A stretch of 7,438 bases of DNA from positions 1 to 7,438 of the forward strand of contig JACQVT010000884.1 in the NCBI GenBank assembly GCA_016209665.1, in the 5' to 3' direction. The notes under the pieces were generated by a model. That model had not been told where the DNA came from. It saw only the letters and a program-made list of their open reading frames with translations, and did no database searches. The stretch's first letter is position 1. The number at the start of each line of letters is the position of its first letter. Source of the stretch: Planctomycetota bacterium. GTDB lineage: Bacteria > Planctomycetota > Phycisphaerae > UBA1845 > PWPN01. Positions 1 to 6,555 of this stretch are shown piece after piece. A program made the position numbers and the translations under genes.

Positions 1-231
1 CGGCTCGAGCGCGACTTCTACTACGACCCGAACATGGGCGGGCTGGACTGGAAGGCGGTCGGGGCGTGCGTGAATATGGGTGTCCCGCTCGCGGAGAGCG
101 CGCCCAAATCCCGAACGCGGCAGGCGATCCGCGAACTCGCCGAACGAATCGTGGGAGCCGAGGACCCCGGCGTCACCGGCGGGCGCGAGCGTGGCAACGG
201 CCTGCTCGGGCGGATCTTCAGTGCGACGTAA
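1..231 (+). CDS. cpaE: CpaE/TadZ-like pilus assembly ATPase, C-terminal fragment
   Basis: This is the last 76 codons of a gene that begins before the window; the reading frame is open from base 1 to the TAA at 229-231. The visible tail contains N-M-G-V-P-L-A-E-S-A-P-K-S followed by a basic, charged helix (RQAIRELAERI). CpaE/TadZ proteins (MinD/ParA-like ATPases of Tad pilus systems) commonly end with this pattern: a conserved asparagine and G-x-P-L, then A-P-x-S and R-x-L-A. The Walker and deviant Walker motifs lie upstream and cannot be seen. In this family the protein positions the secretion machine at the cell pole or membrane. It sits 19 nt before cpaF, as expected in a cpaE-cpaF-tadB-tadC operon, and that context supports the call as much as the short sequence does. 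A different MinD-like ATPase remains possible. Confidence 0.72.
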   Translation, partial: RLERDFYYDPNMGGLDWKAVGACVNMGVPLAESAPKSRTRQAIRELAERIVGAEDPGVTGGRERGNGLLGRIFSAT

Positions 232-238
232 TCGTCAG

Positions 239-245
239 AAAGGGA
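239..245 (+). promoter_or_regulatory. Ribosome binding site that sets the cpaF start
   Basis: An AAAGGGA stretch ends 5 nt before the ATG at 251. The same frame is open back to an ATG at 80, but that start would overlap the cpaE end by about 150 nt and add residues unlike any CpaF. The Shine-Dalgarno-like site favours 251. Confidence 0.6.
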
Positions 246-250
246 CGGAC

Positions 251-1711
251 ATGTTCGGAAGGGTGAAGACACCGATCCAGCCCAAGACGCTCAAAGGCGG
301 GAAGCCGGTGCTGGGGCCTCGTTCCCCGGACCCCGCGGCCTCGGGCGGCGACTCCGCCGGTTCCGCCGATGCCGTCTCCGCTTCACCCAAGCCCTCGGGG
401 CCGCCCAGGCCGTTCAACGACGACAAGTTCGACAAGTACAACGCCCTCAAAACCCGCATCCACCGCAAGCTGGTCGAGAAGCTCGACCTGAGCGCCATCA
501 AGGCCGACGATCCCACCATCCGCGACCAGGTGGGCGCGATCATCCTCGAGTTGAGCGAGAAGGAGAACGCCCTGCTCAACTTCAACGAGCGTCAGCAGCT
601 CGTCAAGGAGGTTCTGGATGAGACGTTCGGCCTGGGTCCGCTGGAGGTCCTGTTGTCCGACGGCAGCATCAGCGACATCCTGATCAACGGAGCCCGAAAC
701 GTCTACGTGGAGCGGAAGGGCAAGCTGGAACTGACCAACGTACAGTTCCGGGACAACGACCACCTGATGCACGTGATCGACAAGATCGTCAGCGCGGTGG
801 GCCGGCGGTGTGACGAGGTCAGCCCGATGGTCGACGCCCGCCTGAAGGACGGGTCGCGGGTCAACGCGATCATTCCGCCGCTGGCCATCGACGGTGCGAG
901 CATGTCCATCCGGCGGTTCGGCCGCGACCCGATCACCTGGGAGGACTACATCAACTTCAAATCGTGCTGCAAGGAGATGGTCACGTTCCTTGAGGCCTGT
1001 GTCATCGCTCACCTCAACATCCTGATCATCGGCGGCACCGGTTCGGGCAAGACCACTCTGCTGAACAACATGTCGTCGTTCATTCCGCCCGGCGACCGCA
1101 TCGTGACCATCGAGGACGCGGCGGAACTGCGGCTGCGGCAGCCCCACGTGGTGCGGCTGGAGACCCGCCCGCCCAATATCGAGGGCAAGGGCCAGATCGC
1201 CATCCGCGATCTGCTGATCAACGCCCTGCGCATGCGGCCCGATCGCATCGTGGTCGGTGAGTGCCGCGGCGCCGAGACGCTGGACATGCTCCAGGCGATG
1301 AACACCGGCCACAGCGGATCGTTGACCACCCTGCACGCCAACAGCACCCGCGACACCGTCCAGCGGGTCGAGACGATGGTGATGATGTCGGGGTTCGAGC
1401 TGCCGGTGCGAGCCATCCGCCAGCAGTTCGCCTCGGCCATCGACCTGATCGTGCAGGCCCAGCGTCTGACCGGCGGGCCGCGCAAGATCGTCAGCGTCAC
1501 CGAGGTGTCGGGCATGGAGGGCGACGTGGTCACCATGCAGGACATCTTTGCGTTCGAGCAGTTGGGAATCGACTCGAACGGCCGGGCCCACGGGCACATC
1601 GTGGCCACGGGCATCCGGCCTTCGTTCATGGACCGTTTGAAGCAGTCGGGCTGCAGCGTCGACCCGGCCATCTTCGAGCGGCAGGTGCTGCTCCGGGACC
1701 GGGAGGAGTAG
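251..1711 (+). CDS. cpaF: CpaF/TadA secretion ATPase of the Tad pilus
   Basis: This 486-residue protein belongs to the type II/IV secretion ATPase superfamily. Family knowledge says the cytoplasmic hexamer hydrolyses ATP to drive assembly of Flp/Tad pili through TadB and TadC. Residues 1 to about 56 are low-complexity (Pro, Ser, Ala, Gly) and probably disordered. The CpaF-typical helix LKTRIHRKLVEKLDLS follows, then the N-terminal domain with SPMVDARLKDGSRVNAIIPP and the arginine-rich SIRRFGR. The Walker A motif GGTGSGKTT is at 261-269. The Walker B/Asp-box region RPDRIVVGECRGAE spans 329-342, and the His-box region GHSGSLTTLHAN spans 353-364. All catalytic landmarks are intact. The position after G-E in the Walker B region is Cys338, where CpaF proteins usually have an aliphatic residue. 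Length is normal for the family. It lies 36 nt upstream of tadB, so co-transcription is likely. Confidence 0.96.
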   Translation: MFGRVKTPIQPKTLKGGKPVLGPRSPDPAASGGDSAGSADAVSASPKPSGPPRPFNDDKFDKYNALKTRIHRKLVEKLDLSAIKADDPTIRDQVGAIILELSEKENALLNFNERQQLVKEVLDETFGLGPLEVLLSDGSISDILINGARNVYVERKGKLELTNVQFRDNDHLMHVIDKIVSAVGRRCDEVSPMVDARLKDGSRVNAIIPPLAIDGASMSIRRFGRDPITWEDYINFKSCCKEMVTFLEACVIAHLNILIIGGTGSGKTTLLNNMSSFIPPGDRIVTIEDAAELRLRQPHVVRLETRPPNIEGKGQIAIRDLLINALRMRPDRIVVGECRGAETLDMLQAMNTGHSGSLTTLHANSTRDTVQRVETMVMMSGFELPVRAIRQQFASAIDLIVQAQRLTGGPRKIVSVTEVSGMEGDVVTMQDIFAFEQLGIDSNGRAHGHIVATGIRPSFMDRLKQSGCSVDPAIFERQVLLRDREE

Positions 1712-1747
1712 CCCCGACGTGAGGACCGCTTGAGTTAGGGGTCGCCT

Positions 1748-2734
1748 ATGAACTCGATATCAGGCATTCTGTTCATCCTGATGCCGCTGATGGGTTCGGT
1801 CCTGTTGGCGTACGGGATTTTCCAGGCCGTCCTGGATCTGCGGACCAACAAGAGCCGCAAGATCATTCAGCGGCTGAAGGAAGGGCCGGGCCAGTCGCAG
1901 CACGAGCGCCGGCTCAAGGAGTCCATCATCCGCAAGCGGGCGGGCGAACTTCAGGGCGGGGTGCTGGACGGGCTGCTGTCCCGCATGCAGATCGTGGCCA
2001 AGATGCAGCGGGTGCTGGACCAGGCGGACGTCGACTGGTCGGCGTCCAAGCTGCTGGTCAACCTGAGCCTCATCTCGCTGGTCGTCGCCGCGGCCATGCT
2101 GTTCCTGAGGATGAGTCCGGTCAGCAGTCTCGCCGCCGGCGCCGGCACGCTGATGCTGCCGGTCATGTACCTGATCCGCAAGCGCAAGAAGCGCATCCGC
2201 CGGATCATGGAGCAACTGCCGGACGTCTTCGACCTGATGGGCCAGGCCCTCAAGGCGGGCCATTCGCTCGCCAGCGCCGTGCAGCTCGTCAGCGAGCAGT
2301 TGCCCGATCCGATCGCCAAGGAGTTCGCCCAGGTGTTCCACGAGCAGAACCTCGGCATCAAGATCGAGGACGCGCTGCTGAACATGGCCAACCGCATCGA
2401 CCAGATGGACGTGCGGTTCTTCGTAACCGCCGTTCTCATCCAGCGGCAGACCGGGGGCGACCTCGCCGAGGTGCTGGAGAAGATCGGCAAGGTGATCCGG
2501 GACCGGATCCAGTTGTTCGGGATGGTCCAGGCCCTGACCGCCGAAGGCCGGCTGTCAGGCTGGGTACTGTTGATCCTGCCGGTGCTGGTGTTCTGTGCCT
2601 CGCTGGTGGTCAACCCGGACTACGCCAAAACGCTGCTGAATACGCCCAACGGGCGGATGATGCTGGGGGCGGCCATCGCCATGGACCTGATGGGCATGGC
2701 CATGATCAAGAAGATCGTCAATATCAAGGTGTAA
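1748..2734 (+). CDS. tadB: TadB, inner-membrane platform protein of the Tad system
   Basis: This 328-residue polytopic membrane protein carries a type II secretion F (T2SSF/GspF) domain. It begins with a hydrophobic segment at about residues 5-28, followed by a basic cytoplasmic stretch. A hydrophobic pair follows at about 102-143. The T2SSF core runs from about 154 (MEQLPDVFDLMGQALKAGHSL) to about 268, including RQTGGDLAEVLEKIGKVIRDR, a very typical TadB signature. Two further membrane segments follow at about 269-289 and 300-322. TadB pairs with TadC to form the platform acted on by CpaF. The ATG is preceded by AGGGG about 8 nt upstream. It sits between cpaF and tadC. The T2SSF domain alone does not separate TadB from TadC; the assignment rests on gene order and the TGGDLAEVLE motif. 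Confidence 0.94.
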   Translation: MNSISGILFILMPLMGSVLLAYGIFQAVLDLRTNKSRKIIQRLKEGPGQSQHERRLKESIIRKRAGELQGGVLDGLLSRMQIVAKMQRVLDQADVDWSASKLLVNLSLISLVVAAAMLFLRMSPVSSLAAGAGTLMLPVMYLIRKRKKRIRRIMEQLPDVFDLMGQALKAGHSLASAVQLVSEQLPDPIAKEFAQVFHEQNLGIKIEDALLNMANRIDQMDVRFFVTAVLIQRQTGGDLAEVLEKIGKVIRDRIQLFGMVQALTAEGRLSGWVLLILPVLVFCASLVVNPDYAKTLLNTPNGRMMLGAAIAMDLMGMAMIKKIVNIKV

Positions 2735-2738
2735 TGCC

Positions 2739-3695
2739 ATGAACGAGATGATAATCCTCGGTGTGCTGGTGGCGGTCAGTATCGCGATGATCATCTATTC
2801 GTTGTGGCCCAGCAAGCCCGACGAGCGCAAGCAGGTTCTGCGGCGAATGGCGGGCCAACGTCGCGAGGGCGAGCAGCCCCTGGCCGGAGGCGGCGCCGGT
2901 TCGCACTCGGCGGCCCGGCAGATGCTGGACAAGGTCACGCCCTACATGGTCAAGCCCGTCATGCCCAAGAGCGACGCGGAGATGTCCACGCTGCGGGAGA
3001 AGCTGTCGCAGGCGGGCTACCGCCAAGAATCGGCCGGCAAGTACTTCCTGGCCAGCAAAACCATCTCGGGTCTGGCCCTGGCCGTCGTCGCCGCCATGTT
3101 GTGCCTGGCCCGGGGGATGGAGACCAAGCAGGTGCTCAGCACGGCCGCGTTCCTGGGCGGCATGGGTTTCATGTTCCCGAACCTGTGGCTGTATCTGGCC
3201 CGCAAGCAGCGAGCGGAGAAGATCCGCAACGGTCTGCCCGATTCGCTCGATCTGCTCGTGGTTTCGGTCGAGTCGGGCCTGGCCCTGGACGCCGGTCTTC
3301 AGCGGGTCAGCGACGAGATGTCCAACGTGCATCCCGAGCTGAGCGAGGAGATGCAGATCGCCACGCTGGAGAACCAGATGGGCGTACCCCGCGCGGAGGC
3401 CCTGGAGCACATGGCCCGGCGTTGCGGCGTCGAGGAGATGAAGGCCCTGGTCGCGGTGATCTCGCAGGCGGAGAAGTTCGGCACCAGCGTCGCCAAGGCC
3501 CTGCGGACCCAGGCGGACACGCTGCGGAGCAAGCGCCGGCTCAAGGCCGAGGAACGGGCCCAGAAGACGACGGTCAAGCTGATGCTGCCGCTGGTATTGT
3601 TCATCTTCCCTTCGATCTTCGTGGTGCTGGTCGGCCCGGCGGCCCTGCGCATCATCGCCACCCTGGGTGCCGGCGGTCCGTTGAACGCGAAGTAA
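2739..3695 (+). CDS. tadC: TadC, second platform protein of the Tad system
   Basis: This 318-residue T2SSF-family membrane protein starts 4 nt after the tadB stop; its AAGGTG ribosome-binding sequence lies in the last codons of tadB, suggesting translational coupling. It has an N-terminal hydrophobic segment at about residues 4-23. A linker with an Ala/Gly-rich patch follows, then a membrane pair at about 100-155. The T2SSF domain runs from about 165 (LPDSLDLLVVSVESGLALDAGL) and includes QAEKFGTSVAKALRTQADTLR, as is usual for TadC. The final hydrophobic segment is at about 281-305 and is rich in Pro and Phe. Its family role is to form the inner-membrane base of the Tad pilus with TadB. It is the last gene of the visible operon; the next gene is on the opposite strand. 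Some Tad clusters continue with tadD or tadG, which are absent here. Confidence 0.94.
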   Translation: MNEMIILGVLVAVSIAMIIYSLWPSKPDERKQVLRRMAGQRREGEQPLAGGGAGSHSAARQMLDKVTPYMVKPVMPKSDAEMSTLREKLSQAGYRQESAGKYFLASKTISGLALAVVAAMLCLARGMETKQVLSTAAFLGGMGFMFPNLWLYLARKQRAEKIRNGLPDSLDLLVVSVESGLALDAGLQRVSDEMSNVHPELSEEMQIATLENQMGVPRAEALEHMARRCGVEEMKALVAVISQAEKFGTSVAKALRTQADTLRSKRRLKAEERAQKTTVKLMLPLVLFIFPSIFVVLVGPAALRIIATLGAGGPLNAK

Positions 3696-3719
3696 CCCCG
3701 AATCGGGCGGCCGTGGGTG

Positions 3720-3734
3720 GGCTCGGATCGAGCC
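3720..3734. terminator. Possible hairpin between convergent genes
   Basis: A perfect 6-bp inverted repeat (GGCTCG, GAT loop, CGAGCC) lies in the 56-nt gap between the tadC stop and the end of the minus-strand glycosyltransferase. It could act on transcripts from both directions. There is no T-run on either side, so it is not a canonical intrinsic terminator. The assignment rests on position and symmetry only. Confidence 0.3.
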
Positions 3735-3751
3735 GCCGAAGGACCAAGGGT

Positions 3752-5017
3752 TCAGCCCTCGGGGTCCGTGGCCGCCCCTGGCAGGGCCACCGGCCGTGGA
3801 TGGTGAACCGCCCAGAGCGCCAGGGCGAGCGTCAGCCAACACTGCACGCCGACGAGCCGCGCTGGCCGCGACGCGAGCAGGAGTTCTCCGGCCACCCATG
3901 CCAGGAGCAACAAGCCCGGCAGGCTGCGCTTGCCGTCCCGCGACGCCGCCCTGCACAGCAAAGCGAGGGCCGGCAGGGCCAGGATGAAATAGTGCGTCCA
4001 GAAAACGGGCAGGAGGGCCACCACCGCCGCCAGCCATGCGGCGAATGCTCCCGGGGCGTCCGGCAGATGTCGGGACTGCCATGTCCCCTTGACGAGCAGA
4101 GCGAAAACGATGACGCCCACGGCCAGGTAGAGTCCGTAGGCGGCGGCCAGCGGGAAGTCGACGATGTTGACCGGCGGCTCTTCGTGTCCGCCCCCTCGGC
4201 CGACGTTGGTGGTCAGACGTCGGACGACCGCGGCCAAGCCCTGGTTGTTGTGACGCATCCACTGATGCGGCTTGCGTCGAAACATCAGATGGTCGAGTTC
4301 GCCAGAGCTGTCGCCGGCGCCGGCCTGGGCCGCATAGGGTTCCCCTCTGGCCCGGGCCAGCCACGCCCGGTGAGCCTCCACGCTTCCCGACATTCCAAGG
4401 ACGGCCAGGCTCGGCCCGCCCACCAGCAGCGCAAACCAGAACAGTGTCGCCAGTGACGCTTTCCATCGGCCGCCGACCAGCCAGAACACCGCCAGGATGA
4501 GGGGAAAGAGCTTGATCGTCGCCGCCAGGCCGACCATTGCCCCCGCCGCGAGGTCGCAACCCCGGCGGGCGCAGCGGCTGTAGCCGGCGACGCACAGGGC
4601 CAGGACCACCACATTGAGCTGTCCAAGGCTGATGGCATCAACGGCGTAAGCGAACACGGCCGCCAGCGGCAACGTCCAACGGAGGTGAAAATCACTGCCG
4701 GTCCGAGGCGCCTCTCCTCGTGCTGTGGCGGTTCCCCCGGCCAGCCGGCCACATTCGCGGAGCGTCCACCACAGGGCGCCCACGTTGATCAAGGCCCACA
4801 ACGGGGCCGTGACCCACATCGGCCAGACGAGCAGCGGCCAAAGCAGGATCGCCGACGCGGGCAGGTAATACTTCCATCCCGTTGCCGAAGTGATTTCGCC
4901 CGTCTGCCCCAGGTGCACGGCCGTCTCGTGGAATCCGATCAGGTCGGAATCCGTGCCCAGCGCCCGTATCGTGGCGTAGCCGACCTGGCCGATCGCCAGG
5001 ACGACGCCGATTGCCAC
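3752..5017 (-). CDS. GT87-like (DUF2029) polytopic membrane glycosyltransferase
   Basis: With the GTG at 5017 as start this is 421 residues with about nine or ten hydrophobic segments. GT87 proteins are GT-C-fold enzymes that move a sugar from a polyprenyl-phosphate donor to a lipid or glycan acceptor on the outer face of the cytoplasmic membrane; mycobacterial PimE is the model. Family-like features appear in order: an acidic first loop (TDSDLIGFHE, residues 22-31), YYLPASAILLWPLL, the LGQLN motif (G132-N135), GLAATIKLFPLILAVFWL (Lys169), NNQGLAAVVRRL (Gln259), and a C-terminal hydrophobic block with THYFILALPALALL. The acceptor cannot be told from sequence. The GTG has a poor ribosome site and gives an N-terminus without positive charge. 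A perfect AGGAGG lies upstream, before in-frame ATC-ATT, and initiation there would add about ten residues including RRK. No in-frame ATG, GTG or TTG exists between the previous stop codon and 5017. It follows the C39-type gene by about 100 nt. Confidence 0.83.
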   Translation of the reverse strand: MAIGVVLAIGQVGYATIRALGTDSDLIGFHETAVHLGQTGEITSATGWKYYLPASAILLWPLLVWPMWVTAPLWALINVGALWWTLRECGRLAGGTATARGEAPRTGSDFHLRWTLPLAAVFAYAVDAISLGQLNVVVLALCVAGYSRCARRGCDLAAGAMVGLAATIKLFPLILAVFWLVGGRWKASLATLFWFALLVGGPSLAVLGMSGSVEAHRAWLARARGEPYAAQAGAGDSSGELDHLMFRRKPHQWMRHNNQGLAAVVRRLTTNVGRGGGHEEPPVNIVDFPLAAAYGLYLAVGVIVFALLVKGTWQSRHLPDAPGAFAAWLAAVVALLPVFWTHYFILALPALALLCRAASRDGKRSLPGLLLLAWVAGELLLASRPARLVGVQCWLTLALALWAVHHPRPVALPGAATDPEG

Positions 5018-5055
5018 CCAGGTCTTGCGACGGGAAGCGCTGGAAATGATCGGGA

Positions 5056-5061
5056 CCTCCT
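5056..5061 (-). promoter_or_regulatory. Perfect Shine-Dalgarno before a non-standard start
   Basis: AGGAGG on the minus strand is followed after 5 nt by ATC (5050-5048) and after 8 nt by ATT (5047-5045), both in frame with the glycosyltransferase. The first conventional start, GTG at 5017, is 38 nt from this site, too far for it to serve. Either the gene starts at ATT/ATC or the match is chance. Confidence 0.45.
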
Positions 5062-5070
5062 GGCCACCAT

Positions 5071-5119
5071 GCGTGCGGGCCTGGCTCCAAGCTCGAGCCC
5101 CAAACTGCAGGCCGCACGC
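5071..5119 (-). repeat. Long intercistronic hairpin after the C39 peptidase stop
   Basis: Immediately after the TAG at 5122-5120 the minus strand reads GCGTGCGG (5119-5112). Its perfect complement CCGCACGC lies at 5078-5071. The stem continues as CCT/AGG across a single bulged C at 5079, giving 11 bp of mostly G-C pairs. Inside the loop a second stem GGCTC/GAGCC can form. No T-run follows, so it is not a standard terminator on either strand. It may stabilise the upstream mRNA end, attenuate the downstream gene, or belong to a dispersed palindromic repeat. Confidence 0.6.
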
Positions 5120-6511
5120 CTATCTCTTCACCGGCCCGGTCAGCACGTACCCCACCCCGCCGTGATCGAGCCAGATCTTCTGCATGTCTTCCTTGAAGTA
5201 GGTTGCCACGCCGGCCTCGATCGTCTTGGCCGCCGGATCGTTGATGTGCAGGTTCCCGTTCTGGTCGAAGCCCACGATGACGATGAGGTGTCCGTCGGTC
5301 GACCGGTAGGGTGCGTGGCGGATTTCGCCCTGCTCGGCGCGGATGCTGGCGATCACCGGCCGTCCGGCGGCGATGTGCCGCTTGACCGCGTCCCAGTCGC
5401 CGAAACGCTCCAGGTAGCCGGTCACGCCGTAACCGTACGCCGCCTGCACCGCCCGGATCCAGTTGCCGTACACCCGGTAGTGCCGATCGTAGATGGCCGC
5501 CGCGACCTCGGCCGTGGGCCGGGTCACGCCGTAGTATTGCAGAACCATCGACACCGACGTCGGGCTGCAAACGCTGTGGCGGATCTTCTCATCCTCGACG
5601 GTCTGGCTTCGCCACGGCACGGGCAGCCGCCGGGCCCAGCCTGACGGCGGACCGGAATCGATCGGCTTGCGGAACCGGGCGGCCAAGGCCGCGTCGTTGA
5701 GCGTGTTGCTGTATGCCAGGCCGACCCGCCGGATGACCGGCGACCGATCGGGCACGGTCGTTGCCAACAGGAACTTGTACTGGATCCGGTCGAACGAGCG
5801 CGAGGAGCGGAACGTGTCGATGTCGATGACGCCGTGATCGTCCTTGATGATGCGCCGGTCGGGCTTCGGCGCCGTGCCCCAGACGCCGAAGTAGTAGTAC
5901 GGCGTCCAGGAACCGTCAGCCTTGCGGCCCAGCCGGATCTCCGCCTCGACGCCCGTACCCTCCGGCAGGTCAACGTTCCAGGAGGGCACCAGATCGTTGA
6001 ACGGGAACTCGGTCTCGATCGCGCGCGAGGTGTACGTGGACAGTCTCGGCTGGTCGGCCGTCGCTCCCGCCGTCCGGGGTTTGGGTATGGCCACACCGGG
6101 CGGGTTGACCTCGATGGTCGCCTCCTCCGTCGCGCCCCGACTGAAGACCTCGGCGGCCTCATCGAGCAGCAGGGCATGGACGTCGTTAGGGCCGCCGCGG
6201 AGGTTGTTGCCGGGGCCGCCGTCCTGGGGCGCAGACGTGGCGGCCGGCGCGGAGGCCGCCGCGGAGGCCGGTGCCGATGCCGATGCCGCCAGCGCTGAAG
6301 CAGGTGCCGTTGCGGGAGCCGGCACAGGAGCCGACGCGGGTGCGGATGCCGGGGGATCGGCCAGCGCCGCCGGCGCCGTTGCGGGTGCCGTCGACTGCCC
6401 CCGCGTTATCGGGCTGAACAACAGGTGACAAAGGAAACCTACCGAGACCAGCAACCCAACCCATCGTGCAGGCAGTGTTACGGTTCTCATGGAGCTGAAC
6501 GACCTCGCCAT
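5120..6511 (-). CDS. Secreted peptidase C39-family (papain-like) protein
   Basis: This protein is 463 residues from the ATG at 6511; a second in-frame ATG at 6490 (Met8) would place the basic signal region right at the N-terminus and is equally plausible. A signal peptide follows (hydrophobic core about residues 17-33, likely cleavage near TRG-QS), so it should be exported. Residues 40-95 are an Ala/Pro/Ser/Thr linker. Residues of about 165-290 look beta-rich and include SWNVDLPEGTGVEAEIRL (Trp178) and YYYFGVWG (Trp211); I do not recognise this part with certainty. The C-terminal domain starts with PVPWRSQT. Gln303, Cys315 (SVCSPTSVSMVLQYYG), His408 (TDGHLIVIVGFD) and Asp425 (HINDPAA) match the Gln, Cys, His and Asp catalytic set of C39-like papain-fold peptidases. 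The substrate is unknown. No ABC-transporter domain is present, so it is not a bacteriocin exporter of the classic C39 type. It lies 44 nt downstream of cysH. Confidence 0.87.
   Translation of the reverse strand: MARSFSSMRTVTLPARWVGLLVSVGFLCHLLFSPITRGQSTAPATAPAALADPPASAPASAPVPAPATAPASALAASASAPASAAASAPAATSAPQDGGPGNNLRGGPNDVHALLLDEAAEVFSRGATEEATIEVNPPGVAIPKPRTAGATADQPRLSTYTSRAIETEFPFNDLVPSWNVDLPEGTGVEAEIRLGRKADGSWTPYYYFGVWGTAPKPDRRIIKDDHGVIDIDTFRSSRSFDRIQYKFLLATTVPDRSPVIRRVGLAYSNTLNDAALAARFRKPIDSGPPSGWARRLPVPWRSQTVEDEKIRHSVCSPTSVSMVLQYYGVTRPTAEVAAAIYDRHYRVYGNWIRAVQAAYGYGVTGYLERFGDWDAVKRHIAAGRPVIASIRAEQGEIRHAPYRSTDGHLIVIVGFDQNGNLHINDPAAKTIEAGVATYFKEDMQKIWLDHGGVGYVLTGPVKR
6227..6394 (-). repeat. 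Ala/Pro/Ser/Thr low-complexity repeat coding region
   Basis: Codons 40-95 of the C39-type gene encode almost only Ala, Pro, Ser and Thr, with irregular units such as ASAP, APAT and ATAP. The DNA shows short iterated GCC-, GCA- and GGC-rich motifs, for example runs of gccgat. This is probably an extended linker between the membrane-proximal signal peptide and the folded domains, and a site prone to length change by slippage. Confidence 0.75.
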
Positions 6512-6555
6512 GCCATTCCAGACGTCTATCGTCCAGCCATTGATACCCGAATGTG

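Noticed and set aside
80..250. Upstream extension of cpaF to the ATG at 80
   Set aside because: It would overlap the cpaE tail in another frame, encodes an Arg/Pro/Ser-rich stretch, and has no ribosome site as good as the one before 251.
383..1597. Long open frame of 404 codons on the minus strand opposite cpaF
   Set aside because: It lies entirely antisense to a well-conserved ATPase with intact motifs. Its composition (rich in His, Asp, Gln, Arg, Val) is typical of a GC-rich shadow frame, and no family is recognisable.
3747..3759. Second short stem AGGG/CCCT at the end of the glycosyltransferase gene
   Set aside because: Only 4-5 bp including a wobble pair, overlapping the stop codon and with no T-run; not distinguishable from chance.
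2804..4456. Open frame of 550 codons on the plus strand running through tadC into the antisense of the next gene
   Set aside because: The translation is Arg/Gly/Ala/Gln-rich without recognisable motifs, and it overlaps tadC in a different frame and the GT87-like gene antisense.
2724..4595. Open frame of 623 codons on the minus strand across tadC and the glycosyltransferase
   Set aside because: It overlaps two recognised genes in other frames. Its protein is low-complexity Gly/Arg/Pro/Gln/His without domains, so it is an artefact of high GC.
4685..5644. Plus-strand open frame of 319 codons opposite the C39-type and GT87-type genes
   Set aside because: It is antisense to two supported genes. 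The sequence is Arg/His/Val/Asp-rich shadow composition with no motif.
6227..6394. CRISPR or tandem-repeat array suggested by short iterated GCC/GAT units
   Set aside because: The units are irregular, very short and in frame within a gene, and there are no spacers. They encode an Ala/Pro/Ser linker.
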